From Synechococcus sp. CBW1002 (GTDB lineage: Bacteria; Cyanobacteriota; Cyanobacteriia; PCC-6307; Cyanobiaceae), in assembly GCF_015840915.1 (NCBI RefSeq), contig NZ_CP060398.1:2232001-2296000 (forward strand): a stretch of 64,000 nt of DNA. The letters are read 5' to 3'. A program made the position numbers and the translations under genes. The notes under the pieces were generated by a model. It was given only the letters and a program-made list of their open reading frames with translations. It was not told where the DNA came from and ran no database searches. How positions within the stretch are numbered: position 1 is the stretch's first letter; the number at the start of each line of letters is the position of its first letter. Of this stretch, positions 1-8,979 are shown piece by piece.

Positions 1-144
1 GGTGGCGCCCTCCGGAGCGCAGGCCGTGAGCAGAGGAAGGCCCGCCAGCAGGGCCGTCACGGCCAGACCCAGGCGCCTAGAGCCCAGGCCGGGAGCCTTC
101 CCAAACAGGGGTCGGACCGCCTTGGCAACGGTGATGGAGCGCAT
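1..144 (-). CDS. Lipoprotein, N-terminal part (cut by window edge)
   Basis: An open frame on the minus strand starts at ATG 144 and runs off the left edge, giving 48 visible residues. It has basic residues near the N-terminus (K8, K16, R23, R24), a hydrophobic core around residues 25-40 and a lipobox, LTAC, at residues 39-42, so Cys42 should become the lipidated first residue of the mature protein. The rest of the protein lies outside the window, so no function can be given. It is followed upstream by the antiporter gene, also on the minus strand, about 50 bp away. Confidence 0.6.
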   Translation of the reverse strand, partial: MRSITVAKAVRPLFGKAPGLGSRRLGLAVTALLAGLPLLTACAPEGAT

Positions 145-195
145 CAGGGGCCGGAAACTCTCCGGATCTTCTCACGCATTCCCCCTACAGCAGGT

Positions 196-1290
196 TCAGC
201 CGCTGCGTTGCTCTCGCCAGCGCAGCATCTGCCAGACGAGAAAGACCAGCACCAACGGCAGCACGGCTGCCACCACCACGAAGCGGAACGGATCCGCCAT
301 GGCGGGGGCGCTGTTGCTGAGGATCTGTTCAGTGAGGTAGAGGCCGTAGAGCAGCACAAGGATGCCGCCCTCCAGCCGCGTGATCACCCCCTGGGTCCAG
401 AAGATCGGCAGGCAGGCCAGGGTGGTGAGCACCATGATCGGCAGATCGCGGCTGATCATCACCGGATCCACCCCCAGGCCGCGGCCGCCGGACACCGTGG
501 CGCAGATCCCGAGGATCAGGAACTGGTTGAGCAGGTTGCTGCCCACCACATTGCCGATGGCCAGATCGGTCTTGCCGCGGTAAGCCGCCACCACCGAGGT
601 GACCAGCTCCGGCATCGAGGTGCCCGCCGACACGATCGTCAGGCCGATCACGGTATTGCTCACCCCGAGGCCCACAGCGGCGGCGGTGGCTCCATCCACC
701 AGCAGCTTGGATCCCCCCACCAGCAGCAGCAGTCCCGCAGCGAGCCGGGCGATGGCCACAGGTGTGGAGCTGGCCTCGTTCTCCTCCATCCCATCGGCCG
801 ACTCCTCCGGGTGTTCGCTGGCCGTGCGACTTTCCCAGACCAGATTGATCACGGTGCCCACCAGCAGGGCGACGCCGGCCTGCCAGGTGAGGCGACCGCC
901 GGAGGCCATCCCCCACACGGCCATCGACACCCCCAGCAGCAGAGGCACATCGCGGCGCACCAGCCGACTCTGGACGCGCAGTGGCATCACCAGGGCACTG
1001 CAGCCGAGCACCACCAGCACGTTGAAGATGTTGCTGCCCACCACGTTGCTCACGGCCAGGGCATCACCGCCGGCACCTCCCTGCAGGGTCGAGAGCAAAC
1101 TCACGAACAGCTCCGGGGCGCTGGTGCCGAGCGACACCACGGTGAGGCCAATCACCAGCTGGGGAATGCCCAGGAGCAGGGCCACTGCCACCGAACCAGC
1201 CACAAACAATTCACCGCCGCCGAAGAGCAGAAGGATGCCGCCGACGATCTGCAGGGAACTGATCAGGAAGGGCATAGCAGCCGCGGCCAT
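196..1290 (-). CDS. Calcium/sodium-type antiporter (CaCA family)
   Basis: This 364-residue membrane protein belongs to the Ca2+/cation antiporter superfamily (YrbG/K-dependent Na/Ca exchanger branch), which moves Ca2+ against Na+ or H+ across the membrane. Both diagnostic alpha-repeats are visible: GLTVVSLGTSAPELFVS in the N-terminal half and GLTIVSAGTSMPELVTS in the C-terminal half, each followed by a GN(V)VGSN motif. About ten hydrophobic segments are separated by a short acidic cytoplasmic loop near residues 155-175. An internal Met at residue 6 (1275) could be the real start. The ion specificity cannot be read from sequence. It is divergent from the dehydrogenase gene at 1444. Confidence 0.9.
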   Translation of the reverse strand: MAAAAMPFLISSLQIVGGILLLFGGGELFVAGSVAVALLLGIPQLVIGLTVVSLGTSAPELFVSLLSTLQGGAGGDALAVSNVVGSNIFNVLVVLGCSALVMPLRVQSRLVRRDVPLLLGVSMAVWGMASGGRLTWQAGVALLVGTVINLVWESRTASEHPEESADGMEENEASSTPVAIARLAAGLLLLVGGSKLLVDGATAAAVGLGVSNTVIGLTIVSAGTSMPELVTSVVAAYRGKTDLAIGNVVGSNLLNQFLILGICATVSGGRGLGVDPVMISRDLPIMVLTTLACLPIFWTQGVITRLEGGILVLLYGLYLTEQILSNSAPAMADPFRFVVVAAVLPLVLVFLVWQMLRWREQRSG

Positions 1291-1443
1291 GGGGCCATGC
1301 AGTGCGGCGATTCTGAAGGGCGTCGCTCCTCGATTCCATCAGCAGCTCTCATGCACCCAGAGCCGCTTCTAGATTATGGATTGTGCAAAGTCTTCGGCCG
1401 GGCAGTCCCGACCACGAGGACAACCCTCAAGATCCAGCAGCCG

Positions 1444-2625
1444 ATGGAGCAGTCGATCGAACCCGTGGCCCAGGCAGAACCCGAGGGGGGCAGGCCCTGC
1501 TCCATTGCCCACGTCATCGCACCGGCAAGGGTTCTGCGCGGTCCAGGGGCGTGGCTGGACTCCCTCGACGCTGTGGCGACCCTGACGCGCCGGCCCCTGC
1601 TGCTGGGCCGCAGCAACGCCACCCAGTCCCTACGCGCCTCCCTGCTGGTGGATCTTCAGGGTCATGGTTGTGCCCCCACCTCTGCGGAGCTGCAGCACGA
1701 CTGCTGCGAAGAGGATCTCGAAACGATTGCGCTCCAGGCCCAGGCCGCCCGCTGTGACGGCGTCATCGCCGCTGGAGGCGGCAAGGTTCTCGACGCCGGC
1801 AAGTTGCTGGCCGATCGTCTCGGTCTGAGCTGCGTCACCGTTCCCACCAGCGCCGCCACCTGCGCGGGCTGGACAGCCCTGGCCAATCTCTACTCCCCCA
1901 CTGGAGCCTTCCAGGGTGACGTAGCGCTGCAGCGTTGCCCCGATCTGCTGGTGTTCGACCATCGGCTGGTGCGGCAGGCGCCGCTGCGTACCCTCGCCAG
2001 CGGCATCGCCGATGCGGTGGCCAAGTGGTACGAGGCTTCGGTGAGCAGCGGTGCCAGCCAGGACGGTGTGACCCAGCAGGCCGTGCAGATGGCGCGGGTA
2101 CTGCGTGATCAGCTGCTGCTGGAGGGTGTGGAGGCCCTGGCCCAGCCGGGCGGTGCCGCCTGGGACCGTGTCGCCGAGGCCTGCGGCCTCACCGCTGGCC
2201 TGATCGGTGGCATCGGCGGTGCCCGCTGCCGGACAGTGGTGGCCCATGCCGTTCACAACGGACTCACCCAGCTCCGGGCCAGCCACGGCGCCCTCCATGG
2301 CGAGAAGGTTGGGTTCGGGATTCTGGTGCAGCTGCGGCTTGAGGAGGTGGTGGGCGGCAGCCAGCTCGCCGCCCAGGCGCGCCGCCAGTTGCTGCCGTTC
2401 TTCCGCGCCCTCGGCCTGCCGGTGACCCTGGAGGATCTGGGCCTGGCCGGAGCCAGCCTGGTCGATCTGCAGTCGGTCTGCGCCTTCGCCTGCCAGGAGG
2501 GTTCGGATCTGCACCATCTGCCCTTCCCCGTTGGCGAGGAGGAACTCCTCGCAGCCTTGGTGAGCACCACGGTGTGCCGGGCGCTGGCAACAGATCGGCT
2601 GTCAGCTGAGCGGCCGTCAATGTGA
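1444..2625 (+). CDS. Iron-containing alcohol/glycerol dehydrogenase family protein
   Basis: The 393-residue product resembles the glycerol dehydrogenase branch of the iron-type alcohol dehydrogenases, NAD(P)-dependent metalloenzymes that oxidise polyols or related alcohols. Visible motifs are the nucleotide-binding VIAAGGGKVLDAGK with the following PTSAAT segment, the metal-ligand Asp in SGIADAVAKW, and two His motifs, HAVHNGL and HGALHGEK. The open frame extends much further upstream, but that part is antisense to the antiporter; ATG 1444 starts the recognisable protein. The stop overlaps the next start (GTGA), so it is translationally coupled to the hydrolase and probably to the DUF2993 gene. 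The substrate is unknown. Confidence 0.85.
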   Translation: MEQSIEPVAQAEPEGGRPCSIAHVIAPARVLRGPGAWLDSLDAVATLTRRPLLLGRSNATQSLRASLLVDLQGHGCAPTSAELQHDCCEEDLETIALQAQAARCDGVIAAGGGKVLDAGKLLADRLGLSCVTVPTSAATCAGWTALANLYSPTGAFQGDVALQRCPDLLVFDHRLVRQAPLRTLASGIADAVAKWYEASVSSGASQDGVTQQAVQMARVLRDQLLLEGVEALAQPGGAAWDRVAEACGLTAGLIGGIGGARCRTVVAHAVHNGLTQLRASHGALHGEKVGFGILVQLRLEEVVGGSQLAAQARRQLLPFFRALGLPVTLEDLGLAGASLVDLQSVCAFACQEGSDLHHLPFPVGEEELLAALVSTTVCRALATDRLSAERPSM

Positions 2626-3614
2626 CCCAGCTGCTGAAGCCAGCGGCTGGTGCCGTCGGGGGGGAAGCGCTGCTGCAGCAGGCGGCGCTCAACCTTCTGG
2701 ATCCCGAGGGGCGTTCCCTGGCCTCTTCAGTGCAGTGGTGGTCGCTGCCTGGTCTGGGGGATGACGGCATGGCCTGGCCCGTGGCGGTGCTGGGGCAGGG
2801 GCCGCCCCTGCTTGCTCTCCACGGCTTCGACAGCTCCTTTCTGGAGTTCCGGCGATTGGCGCCGTTGCTGGCCAGGCGGCACCGTCTCTATATCCCCGAT
2901 CTGTTCGGCTTCGGTTTCAGCCCCCGCCCATCCAAGGGGGATTATTCCCCCCGCGGTGTGCTTCTCCATCTTGAGGCGCTGCTGGAGCGCATCGCTTCAT
3001 CCAGTGCAGCAGGTTCTGATGCGTCGATCAGCCTGATCGGGGCCTCCATGGGTGGATCGGTGGCGGTGGAGCTGGCGCGGCGCCACCCGGCTCGGATCGA
3101 TCGCCTGCTGCTTCTGGCTCCAGCCGGGCTGACGGGAAGACCGATGCCCCTGCCGCCCCTGCTCGATGGCCTGGGGGTGCGCTTTCTTTCCCTCCCAGAG
3201 GTGCGCCGTGGGCTCTGCCGCAGTGCATTCGCCCAGCCGGACCGAGATGTGGGAGAACCGGAGCTGGAAATCGCCTCCCTGCATCTGCGCACTCCTGGCT
3301 GGGCAGAGTCGCTGCGTCGCTTCGCGCGCTCCGGCGGCTTCGCCGGCTGCGGCCAACCCCTGCCGCATCAGCCCATCCGGGTGCTCTGGGGCGCCGACGA
3401 CCGCATCCTGAGGTCACCGCAGAAACGGGCTGCCCTGGCTCTTCTTGGCGATCGGATTGTGGAGCTGGAGGCCTGTGGCCATCTTCCCCACATCGATCAA
3501 CCCCTGCAGGTGGCGGACACCTGGTGGTCCATGGTCGAGACCCCATCGCTGCGCAGGGATCCAGAGCAGCCCATGCAATCCAGTTCAGAAAAGCAGCCCG
3601 TGGGTGACCCTTGA
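2622..3614 (+). CDS. Alpha/beta hydrolase
   Basis: A 330-residue alpha/beta-fold hydrolase with a GTG start overlapping the previous stop by 4 nt. The oxyanion-hole segment is LALHGFDSS, the nucleophile elbow is GASMGG (Ser), and the acid and His of the triad lie in VLWGADDRIL and ACGHLPHID. No signal peptide is evident, so it is probably cytoplasmic. It is the middle gene of a three-gene coupled set (dehydrogenase, hydrolase, DUF2993). The layout is that of cyanobacterial esterase- or haloalkane-dehalogenase-like proteins, but the substrate cannot be deduced. Confidence 0.85.
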   Translation: MTQLLKPAAGAVGGEALLQQAALNLLDPEGRSLASSVQWWSLPGLGDDGMAWPVAVLGQGPPLLALHGFDSSFLEFRRLAPLLARRHRLYIPDLFGFGFSPRPSKGDYSPRGVLLHLEALLERIASSSAAGSDASISLIGASMGGSVAVELARRHPARIDRLLLLAPAGLTGRPMPLPPLLDGLGVRFLSLPEVRRGLCRSAFAQPDRDVGEPELEIASLHLRTPGWAESLRRFARSGGFAGCGQPLPHQPIRVLWGADDRILRSPQKRAALALLGDRIVELEACGHLPHIDQPLQVADTWWSMVETPSLRRDPEQPMQSSSEKQPVGDP

Positions 3615-4324
3615 TGAGCAGCACGTCTCCCCTGCCCGAATCCCCCCAGGATCCCCCTACTCCTGCTCCCCCTTCCGCAGGGGCGGCCAACGCTCCAACC
3701 GAGAAGGAGTCCGGTCCTGTCATGCAACTGATCGCCACCGGTCTGCAGCTCTGGATCCGGCAGCAGTGCGAGTCGATCGAGAGCCTCGATCTTCAACTGG
3801 AGGGCTCGGCCCTGCAGCTGCTGCGCGGCCGCCTCAGCGGTGTGCGGCTGATGGCGCGGCGGGTGCGCTACCAGGATCTCGAAATCGAACTGGTGGAGCT
3901 TCGTGCCGACCCGATCCGGGTGGCCGTCGGCAATGTGCTGAAGGGGCAATCAGTCCAGCTGGAGGATCCGTTCGGAATTCGTGGCCAGGTGGCCTTCACC
4001 GCTGAAGGGCTCTCCCGTTCCCTCAGCCGGCCCCAGTGGCGCTCCCTCGGCGACTGGCTTAGCGAGCAGCTGCTCGGCCTGGTGCCGCTGGTGCGGCTGC
4101 GGATCCAGCAGGACCGGCTGGTGCTGGCCGCCCAGGCGGTGGGTCAGTCCGGGCTGCTCGAGCTGGAGACTGACCTGCAGGCTGTAGGGGGCACCGTGGA
4201 GATCCGTGCCGTGGACAGTGGCATCCGGGCACGCCTGCCGATGGACCCCAACATCACGATCGAGCGCGCCAACCTCGAGGGGGGCATGGTGCAGCTCCAC
4301 GGCCGGGCGCAGGTCTCACCCTGA
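3614..4324 (+). CDS. DUF2993 (LmeA-like) protein
   Basis: The 236-residue product (ATG 3614; an in-frame TTG at 3611 is also possible) matches the DUF2993 family, called LmeA-like after a mycobacterial phospholipid-binding protein. After a Pro/Ala-rich N-terminus of about 45 residues comes a stretch with alternating charged and hydrophobic positions (ATGLQLWIRQQCESIESLDL) and the typical end, in which an inner segment (PMDPNITIERANLEGGMVQL) precedes a terminal beta strand. A lipid- or membrane-associated role is only family-level inference. It overlaps the preceding hydrolase stop by one base and ends the operon. Confidence 0.75.
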   Translation: MSSTSPLPESPQDPPTPAPPSAGAANAPTEKESGPVMQLIATGLQLWIRQQCESIESLDLQLEGSALQLLRGRLSGVRLMARRVRYQDLEIELVELRADPIRVAVGNVLKGQSVQLEDPFGIRGQVAFTAEGLSRSLSRPQWRSLGDWLSEQLLGLVPLVRLRIQQDRLVLAAQAVGQSGLLELETDLQAVGGTVEIRAVDSGIRARLPMDPNITIERANLEGGMVQLHGRAQVSP

Positions 4325-4391
4325 GCGGTTCCACACGACTGGCCCATCCACGCACCGACAACCGGCAGGCTGATGCCTAACCCACGCTGGC

Positions 4392-4973
4392 TCAACCCGG
4401 CGGATGAAACTGCTGCATCAACAGGCCTCGCTGATATTCCAGAGACAGGCCCTCGAGATGGGAACGGGCCTGCTCGTGCAGGCGTGGATCCACCTGATCA
4501 AGCACATTGCCCGGTGGCACCTTCATGCGCAGCACCAATCCCAGCGCATCAAACAGTCGGACCTGGTCGCTCTGCCAGCCCTGGTAGTCAGCGGCAAGGG
4601 CCATCAGAGCATCCGCTGAGGCAGCCCCATCGTCGACTTCAGCCCGCATGGCCTGCACCTGAGCCAAGCGCGCCGATGTGACCAGCGCATGGGCTGCGGC
4701 GAGGGCGGCCAGGGCATCGCTCACTTCCCTTTTGAGTACGGTCATTTCCCTGTTGAGAACGGCGTTCTCCACCGAAAGCGGTTCCCGCAGGGCAGGGCAT
4801 TGGGCGGCGGCAGGCGAGATGGCCTTGGTCAGGGAGCCCACTGGCAACGACGCCGGACCCGTCGGGGGTGGAGGCGGATCGAGGGCTTCTCCCCAGGCGA
4901 GCAGCACCCGGCCAAGGCGGCGGCGTAGTCCACGCAGCGGACCGGGAATGGGGTTCCGGATGGCGGAGGGCAT
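4392..4973 (-). CDS. Hypothetical coiled-coil protein
   Basis: I do not recognise this 193-residue protein. It starts with a basic segment (residues 1-25, several Arg), then a Pro-rich stretch (PPPPPTGP) and a Cys-containing linker, followed by a long helical region from about residue 65 to 170 with heptad-like Leu/Ala/Val spacing (NREMTVLKREVSDALAALAA), consistent with a coiled coil. No signal peptide or membrane segment is seen. It is convergent with the DUF2993 gene, and codon usage is like its neighbours, so I take it as a real gene. Function unknown. Confidence 0.6.
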   Translation of the reverse strand: MPSAIRNPIPGPLRGLRRRLGRVLLAWGEALDPPPPPTGPASLPVGSLTKAISPAAAQCPALREPLSVENAVLNREMTVLKREVSDALAALAAAHALVTSARLAQVQAMRAEVDDGAASADALMALAADYQGWQSDQVRLFDALGLVLRMKVPPGNVLDQVDPRLHEQARSHLEGLSLEYQRGLLMQQFHPPG

Positions 4974-5084
4974 CTGACGTCTTTGGCGATGGAGCTTCTG
5001 GATGGTTCCAATCTGACCGGTTTCGCCGAAGGATGACCAGGGCGGGGAACCCCCAAGCCCCGAACCGATCAGCCAGCTCTGAAC

Positions 5085-6078
5085 TCATGGCTGAGTGTCG
5101 ATCGCTGGGAGGCTCTCGGCCTTGGCATCGGCTGTGGCTTCTGAGTTGGAACCACCGGCCCTGGAGCAGACACGATTACGGCCCTGCCGCTTGGCCCGGT
5201 ACAGGCAATCGTCAGCCTGGAGGATCAGGTCTCGAATTCGGCTGCCGCCGGAGGGCACCAGACTGGCCACGCCAAGGCTCACGGTCACATGGGGGGCCGT
5301 GGGGGACGCCGCATGGGGCAGATGTTGCTCCTCCACGCTATGGCGAACCCGTTCCGCCAGTGCGCAAGCGGGCGCAAGTGCGGTTTCCGGCAGCACGATG
5401 GCAAATTCCTCGCCGCCATAACGGGCAATCAGATCGCTGGAGCGATTCACCGCCGAGGCCATGGACCGAGCGATCGCGATCAGACAATCGTCTCCGGCCC
5501 CGTGGCCGTAATGGTCGTTGTAGTTTTTAAAGTGATCAACATCCAGCAGGATCAGCCGCCAGGGGCAAGGATTGACGTTGGCAGCTGTTCCATTCGTGCT
5601 CCCCAAGTCTGTCGAAGGCTCGTCGATTCGCCAGGCCAGTGAGGGCATCGTGGAAGGCATAGCGTGATAGGAGGTTGGCCTGCTGCTTCAGTCGAAGCTG
5701 GGTGCGTACCCGAGCTTTCACTACGGTATGATTAAAGGGTTTCGTAATGTAATCCACAGCGCCAAGATGCAGGCCGCGGGCCTCCTCTTCCGGATTGTTC
5801 ATCGCCGTGATGAAGATCACTGGAATGTCCTGGGTGGCCTGATTGCTCTTCAGCCGGCGGCATACCTCAAAGCCGTCCATATCCGGCAGACGGACATCCA
5901 GAAGGATCAGATCGGGTGGATTCATCCGGACAGCCTCCAACGCCTCAGCGCTGCCTCCAGCCGTGCTGATGATGCCTTCGTCCTGGAGCACCGTTGTCAG
6001 AAGCTGACGATTGAACCGCTCATCGTCGACGATCAGAATCCGCGGTGGCAGCTGCGGACTGTTTAGCGGGTCGCACAT
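5085..6078 (-). pseudogene. Response regulator with GGDEF domain, frameshifted
   Basis: Two overlapping minus-strand frames together make one PleD-like protein: a receiver domain (about residues 13-130, phospho-acceptor Asp in LILLDVRLPDMDG, conserved Lys in YITKPF) followed by a GGDEF diguanylate cyclase domain. The domain starts in one frame (DALTGLANRRAFD) and continues in another (LILLDVDHFKNYND) with active site GGEEF and an RSSD product-inhibition (I) site five residues before it. The frame changes within about 5553-5562, where removing one G restores a 330-residue protein. This is either a real single-base insertion that kills the cyclase or a sequencing error. Its output would be c-di-GMP. 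Confidence 0.8.
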
Positions 6079-6170
6079 CACATCAGATGCCTACAGGTCG
6101 GATCGGTCTCTAGGGCCTGGGTTGCTGCGGATACCGGGACGGACAGACGTCGCGTTCGAGTAAAAACACA

Positions 6171-6689
6171 TTAGGGCTGAGCCACACCCTTTTCGTCCAT
6201 GATCCCAAGGATGCGGTCGTTGTCGATGCGGCGGAAGCAGTCAATGATTGGGAGGGAGTCGTAGACCATGGCGGCACTCACCTGCCCACGGCACTCCACC
6301 ATCCGCAGCCGTGCACAGCTGTGCTGAGTGGCCAGCAGGGCTGTGGTCATCTGCAGGGCCGGCCTCCAGAATGGTGCCTTGAGAAAGGGCATCCGGCGAA
6401 GGCTGCGCATCGCCAAAGGGTTGGGCACTACCCGCACGATGCCACCGCGAGCGCCCCGGAACAGCAGCGGATGCACCGTTTCCGCATCCACGAACTCCTT
6501 GCCATACCAACCGGAGGCCTCGAGCCAGCCGTCCATCGGATGACCCGTGCGAATCTCGGCTCCGCGCCAGAGGCCGATCAGGGCGGCAGCGTCGACCGGC
6601 GCCAGAGAATCGAACCAGTTCAGAGCGTCTTCCGTGCTGGCCTGGCGGCTCTCGAGAATCGCGCTTGGCGCGCTGGCGGTTGCGGTCAC
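6171..6689 (-). CDS. GXWXG / DUF4334 domain protein
   Basis: The 172-residue product has the N-terminal GXWXG module (LIGLWRGAEIRTGHPMDGWL, about residues 38-57) and a C-terminal DUF4334 module (MVECRGQVSAAMVYDSLPII). Proteins with this pair occur widely in bacteria and fungi without a defined biochemical role. No signal peptide or membrane segment is present, so it is probably cytoplasmic. It is a single gene between the frameshifted regulator (same strand, about 90 bp downstream) and the divergent GNAT gene. The family call is firm, the function is not known. Confidence 0.8.
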   Translation of the reverse strand: MTATASAPSAILESRQASTEDALNWFDSLAPVDAAALIGLWRGAEIRTGHPMDGWLEASGWYGKEFVDAETVHPLLFRGARGGIVRVVPNPLAMRSLRRMPFLKAPFWRPALQMTTALLATQHSCARLRMVECRGQVSAAMVYDSLPIIDCFRRIDNDRILGIMDEKGVAQP

Positions 6690-6798
6690 AACGGTGTTCA
6701 GAGGTTGGGGGAGTCGATGTTCAGGCGCTGGGCCGGAAGAACGTCAAGGAAATGACAGAGATGCAGCATGGCCGTCCGGTCAAGAGGAGGGTAGGTGG

Positions 6799-7689
6799 AT
6801 GAAGCAGCGATTGGATATCCGCCCTTTGCGGCCGGTCGACATCGCCCATGTGACGGCCTGGGCTCGCGCCGAAGGCTTTGCACCTGGTCAGGGAGATGTG
6901 GCGATCTACCGCCACACCGACCGGCAGGGATTGTGGCTGGGTTGGCTGGGAGAAGAGCCGATCGGCTGCATCGCGGGGGTGCGCTACAACTGCGCCTACG
7001 GATTCATCGGTCTGTTCCTGGTCCGACCAGCCTGGCGTGGCCAGGGCTATGGACTGCAGCTCTGGCGCCATGCCATGCACCATCTGGCCGACGTGCCCTG
7101 CATCGGCCTGGAGGCCGCCACCGATCGCATTGCTGATTACGCCGGCTGGGGGTTCCATGCCGCCTCTCCGACCAGTCGCTGGAGCCTCCTGTCGGCAGGA
7201 CAACCGAAACCTTCCGCACGGTGGCGGCAAGGGACTGGGGCGGCGCTTGCGCTGGTGGGCGCTGACGCTGTTCACGACGCAGCCGTGGTGGCCTACGACG
7301 CGCGCCACGCCCCCAGCCCCCGCCCTCACTTCCTGCGCGACTGGCTGCACCATCCAGCCGGAACAGTGCGGGCCCTCATCGATGGGCAGGGCTGCTGCCA
7401 TGGCTTCGGGCGGATCAGGCCCTGCCTGTTGCCCACCTCAGAAGGCTGGCGCGTGGGTCCGTTGATCGCGGACACGCCCGCACTGGCAGAGGGGTTGCTC
7501 CGTGGCTTGCTCCTGGAACACCCGGGGCAGGTGCTGATCGATGCCCCCCAGGTCAATGCCGCTGCAGCGCAGTTGTTGGCGGGACTCGGTTTCGACAGGG
7601 TGGGACAGACCCTGCGCATGTATCGCGGACCACGTCCGCAGCTCCCGCTTGAGGAAGTCTTCGGGCTGGCCTGCCTGGAGCTCGGCTGA
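6799..7689 (+). CDS. GNAT N-acetyltransferase (YitH/HolE-like C-terminus)
   Basis: A 296-residue protein with an N-terminal GNAT domain: LFLVRPAWRGQGYGLQLW (about residues 73-90) is the acetyl-CoA-binding motif A with RGQGYG. The C-terminal half (from about residue 170) has GFGRIRPCLLPTS and VLIDAPQVNAAA, resembling the second acetyltransferase-like module of YitH/HolE-type GNATs. ATG 6799 is chosen because an AGGAGG ribosome-binding site lies 8 nt upstream; the frame extends further upstream only antisense to the DUF4334 gene. The acceptor substrate is unknown. It is convergent with the transglycosylase gene, 18 bp away. Confidence 0.8.
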   Translation: MKQRLDIRPLRPVDIAHVTAWARAEGFAPGQGDVAIYRHTDRQGLWLGWLGEEPIGCIAGVRYNCAYGFIGLFLVRPAWRGQGYGLQLWRHAMHHLADVPCIGLEAATDRIADYAGWGFHAASPTSRWSLLSAGQPKPSARWRQGTGAALALVGADAVHDAAVVAYDARHAPSPRPHFLRDWLHHPAGTVRALIDGQGCCHGFGRIRPCLLPTSEGWRVGPLIADTPALAEGLLRGLLLEHPGQVLIDAPQVNAAAAQLLAGLGFDRVGQTLRMYRGPRPQLPLEEVFGLACLELG

Positions 7690-7707
7690 TCGGCTCGGCA
7701 GGATGGA

Positions 7708-8769
7708 TCACGGTTGTCCGCAACACGGCTGCCTCGCTGCTGGGGGAACTCCCTGCCCATGGGTTTGACTGCCCAAGGGCGGGGCACTGGCTGGCATCTG
7801 GCGCAGATAGGCGGCCACCGGCAGCCGTTGGGTCTGGTTGTAGCCCACGGGAAGCCACAGATCTCCAAGCGCGGAATTGAAGTGGATCTCCCAGTGATAC
7901 AGACCGGTGAAGGCGCGCGGATCGTCGCGCAGCAGGGCGGCGTAGTGGAGAACGGCGCGCCCGTAGTTGTCGCTGTTGTTGTACCCCCAAAGCCCCCGAC
8001 GAATGTCCTTGAGGCCACCGCGGCGCACCAGATAGCGGGCCGCCGCTCCGATGGCATCGTGGGGATTGCGGATGTCACCCTTGCCGATCCCGGGTTCGGC
8101 CCAGGTGGTGGGCAGGAACTGCATCGGGCCCCGCGCGTCGGCCACGGAGATCCCATCGATCCGGCCCATTCCCGTTTCCACCAGGTTCACAGCCGCCAGC
8201 ACCTCCCACTCAATGCCCGTGGCGGCTTCCGCCTCGCGGTAGTAGCGCAAGAGCGCCTCCGCCGGCTCCGGAGCAATGATCCGCCAGGCCGGCAAGGTGG
8301 CCGAGCCGCGGCCCCCGCTGTGCATGGCCAGAAACTCGCGCCGCGCCGCCAGGTGGTGATCGAACACACCTCGCCAATCGGCGCTGAGTCGATTCCGCAC
8401 CGCCTCGGCCCGTTGCGGCTGGTGAGACAGGGTGCGGTAGATGACCTGTTGTTGATGGCCCAGTGCCGGGAGATCAGAGGCATCGGTGTGGTCCGAACGA
8501 AGGGCCACCTCCACTGCCATCAACAGGTCGGCCAGCGCCTGGGGGGTCTCCGGAACCAGGGGGTAGTGGCGGCCATCCGCCGCCCGGGGCAGGGCAGGAT
8601 CGATCGGCAGTGCAACAGCCGGGGGGGCATCCTCTGTTGTCACGTCCGTCATTGGTTCGGGAACCATGGCCGCCAGGTGGTGAGGAAACCGTCGCTGGAG
8701 CTGAACACCACCGAGCAACGCCAGTCCGCCCAGCAACAGAAACAGGAACCGACGCAGAGGCTGCCGCAT
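7708..8769 (-). CDS. Lytic transglycosylase (SLT domain)
   Basis: The 353-residue product has an N-terminal signal anchor (hydrophobic residues 8-22 after RRF) and a lysozyme-like SLT domain at about residues 170-300. The catalytic Glu lies in VLAAVNLVETGMGRI, followed by the typical DARGPMQFLPTTW motif and DIRNPHDAIGAAARYL and WGYNNSDNYGRAVL. It should cleave the MurNAc-GlcNAc bond of peptidoglycan in the periplasm, forming 1,6-anhydroMurNAc. The region between anchor and SLT domain (about 30-165) is a helical linker with no domain I recognise. It is not obviously in an operon. Confidence 0.85.
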   Translation of the reverse strand: MRQPLRRFLFLLLGGLALLGGVQLQRRFPHHLAAMVPEPMTDVTTEDAPPAVALPIDPALPRAADGRHYPLVPETPQALADLLMAVEVALRSDHTDASDLPALGHQQQVIYRTLSHQPQRAEAVRNRLSADWRGVFDHHLAARREFLAMHSGGRGSATLPAWRIIAPEPAEALLRYYREAEAATGIEWEVLAAVNLVETGMGRIDGISVADARGPMQFLPTTWAEPGIGKGDIRNPHDAIGAAARYLVRRGGLKDIRRGLWGYNNSDNYGRAVLHYAALLRDDPRAFTGLYHWEIHFNSALGDLWLPVGYNQTQRLPVAAYLRQMPASAPPLGSQTHGQGVPPAARQPCCGQP

Positions 8770-8979
8770 GGAGGATGGGGCGATTGCACCATGGCGACCC
8801 TATCGGCAGCAGCACCCCCACCCCCACGTCCTTGATGGCCGGAATGTCGTCCACTCTTCTTCGACTCCCTCTGGGTCGGCCAGGCCTGAGGGTGATGGGA
8901 CGGGCGGGGATCGACCCCCAGGCTTTCGCAGTGGATGACTTCCGGCTGTCGTGAAGGTCAACGTCCAGAAGCTTGGACG

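Noticed and set aside
208-1443. Long plus-strand open frame continuing into the dehydrogenase gene
   Set aside because: It is His/Gln-rich, antisense to the antiporter, and shows no motif before the dehydrogenase start at 1444.
8894-8954. Short frame and GGGGATCGACCCCC palindrome that recall a tRNA T-arm
   Set aside because: No acceptor or anticodon stem can be built around it; the palindrome is probably chance in GC-rich DNA.
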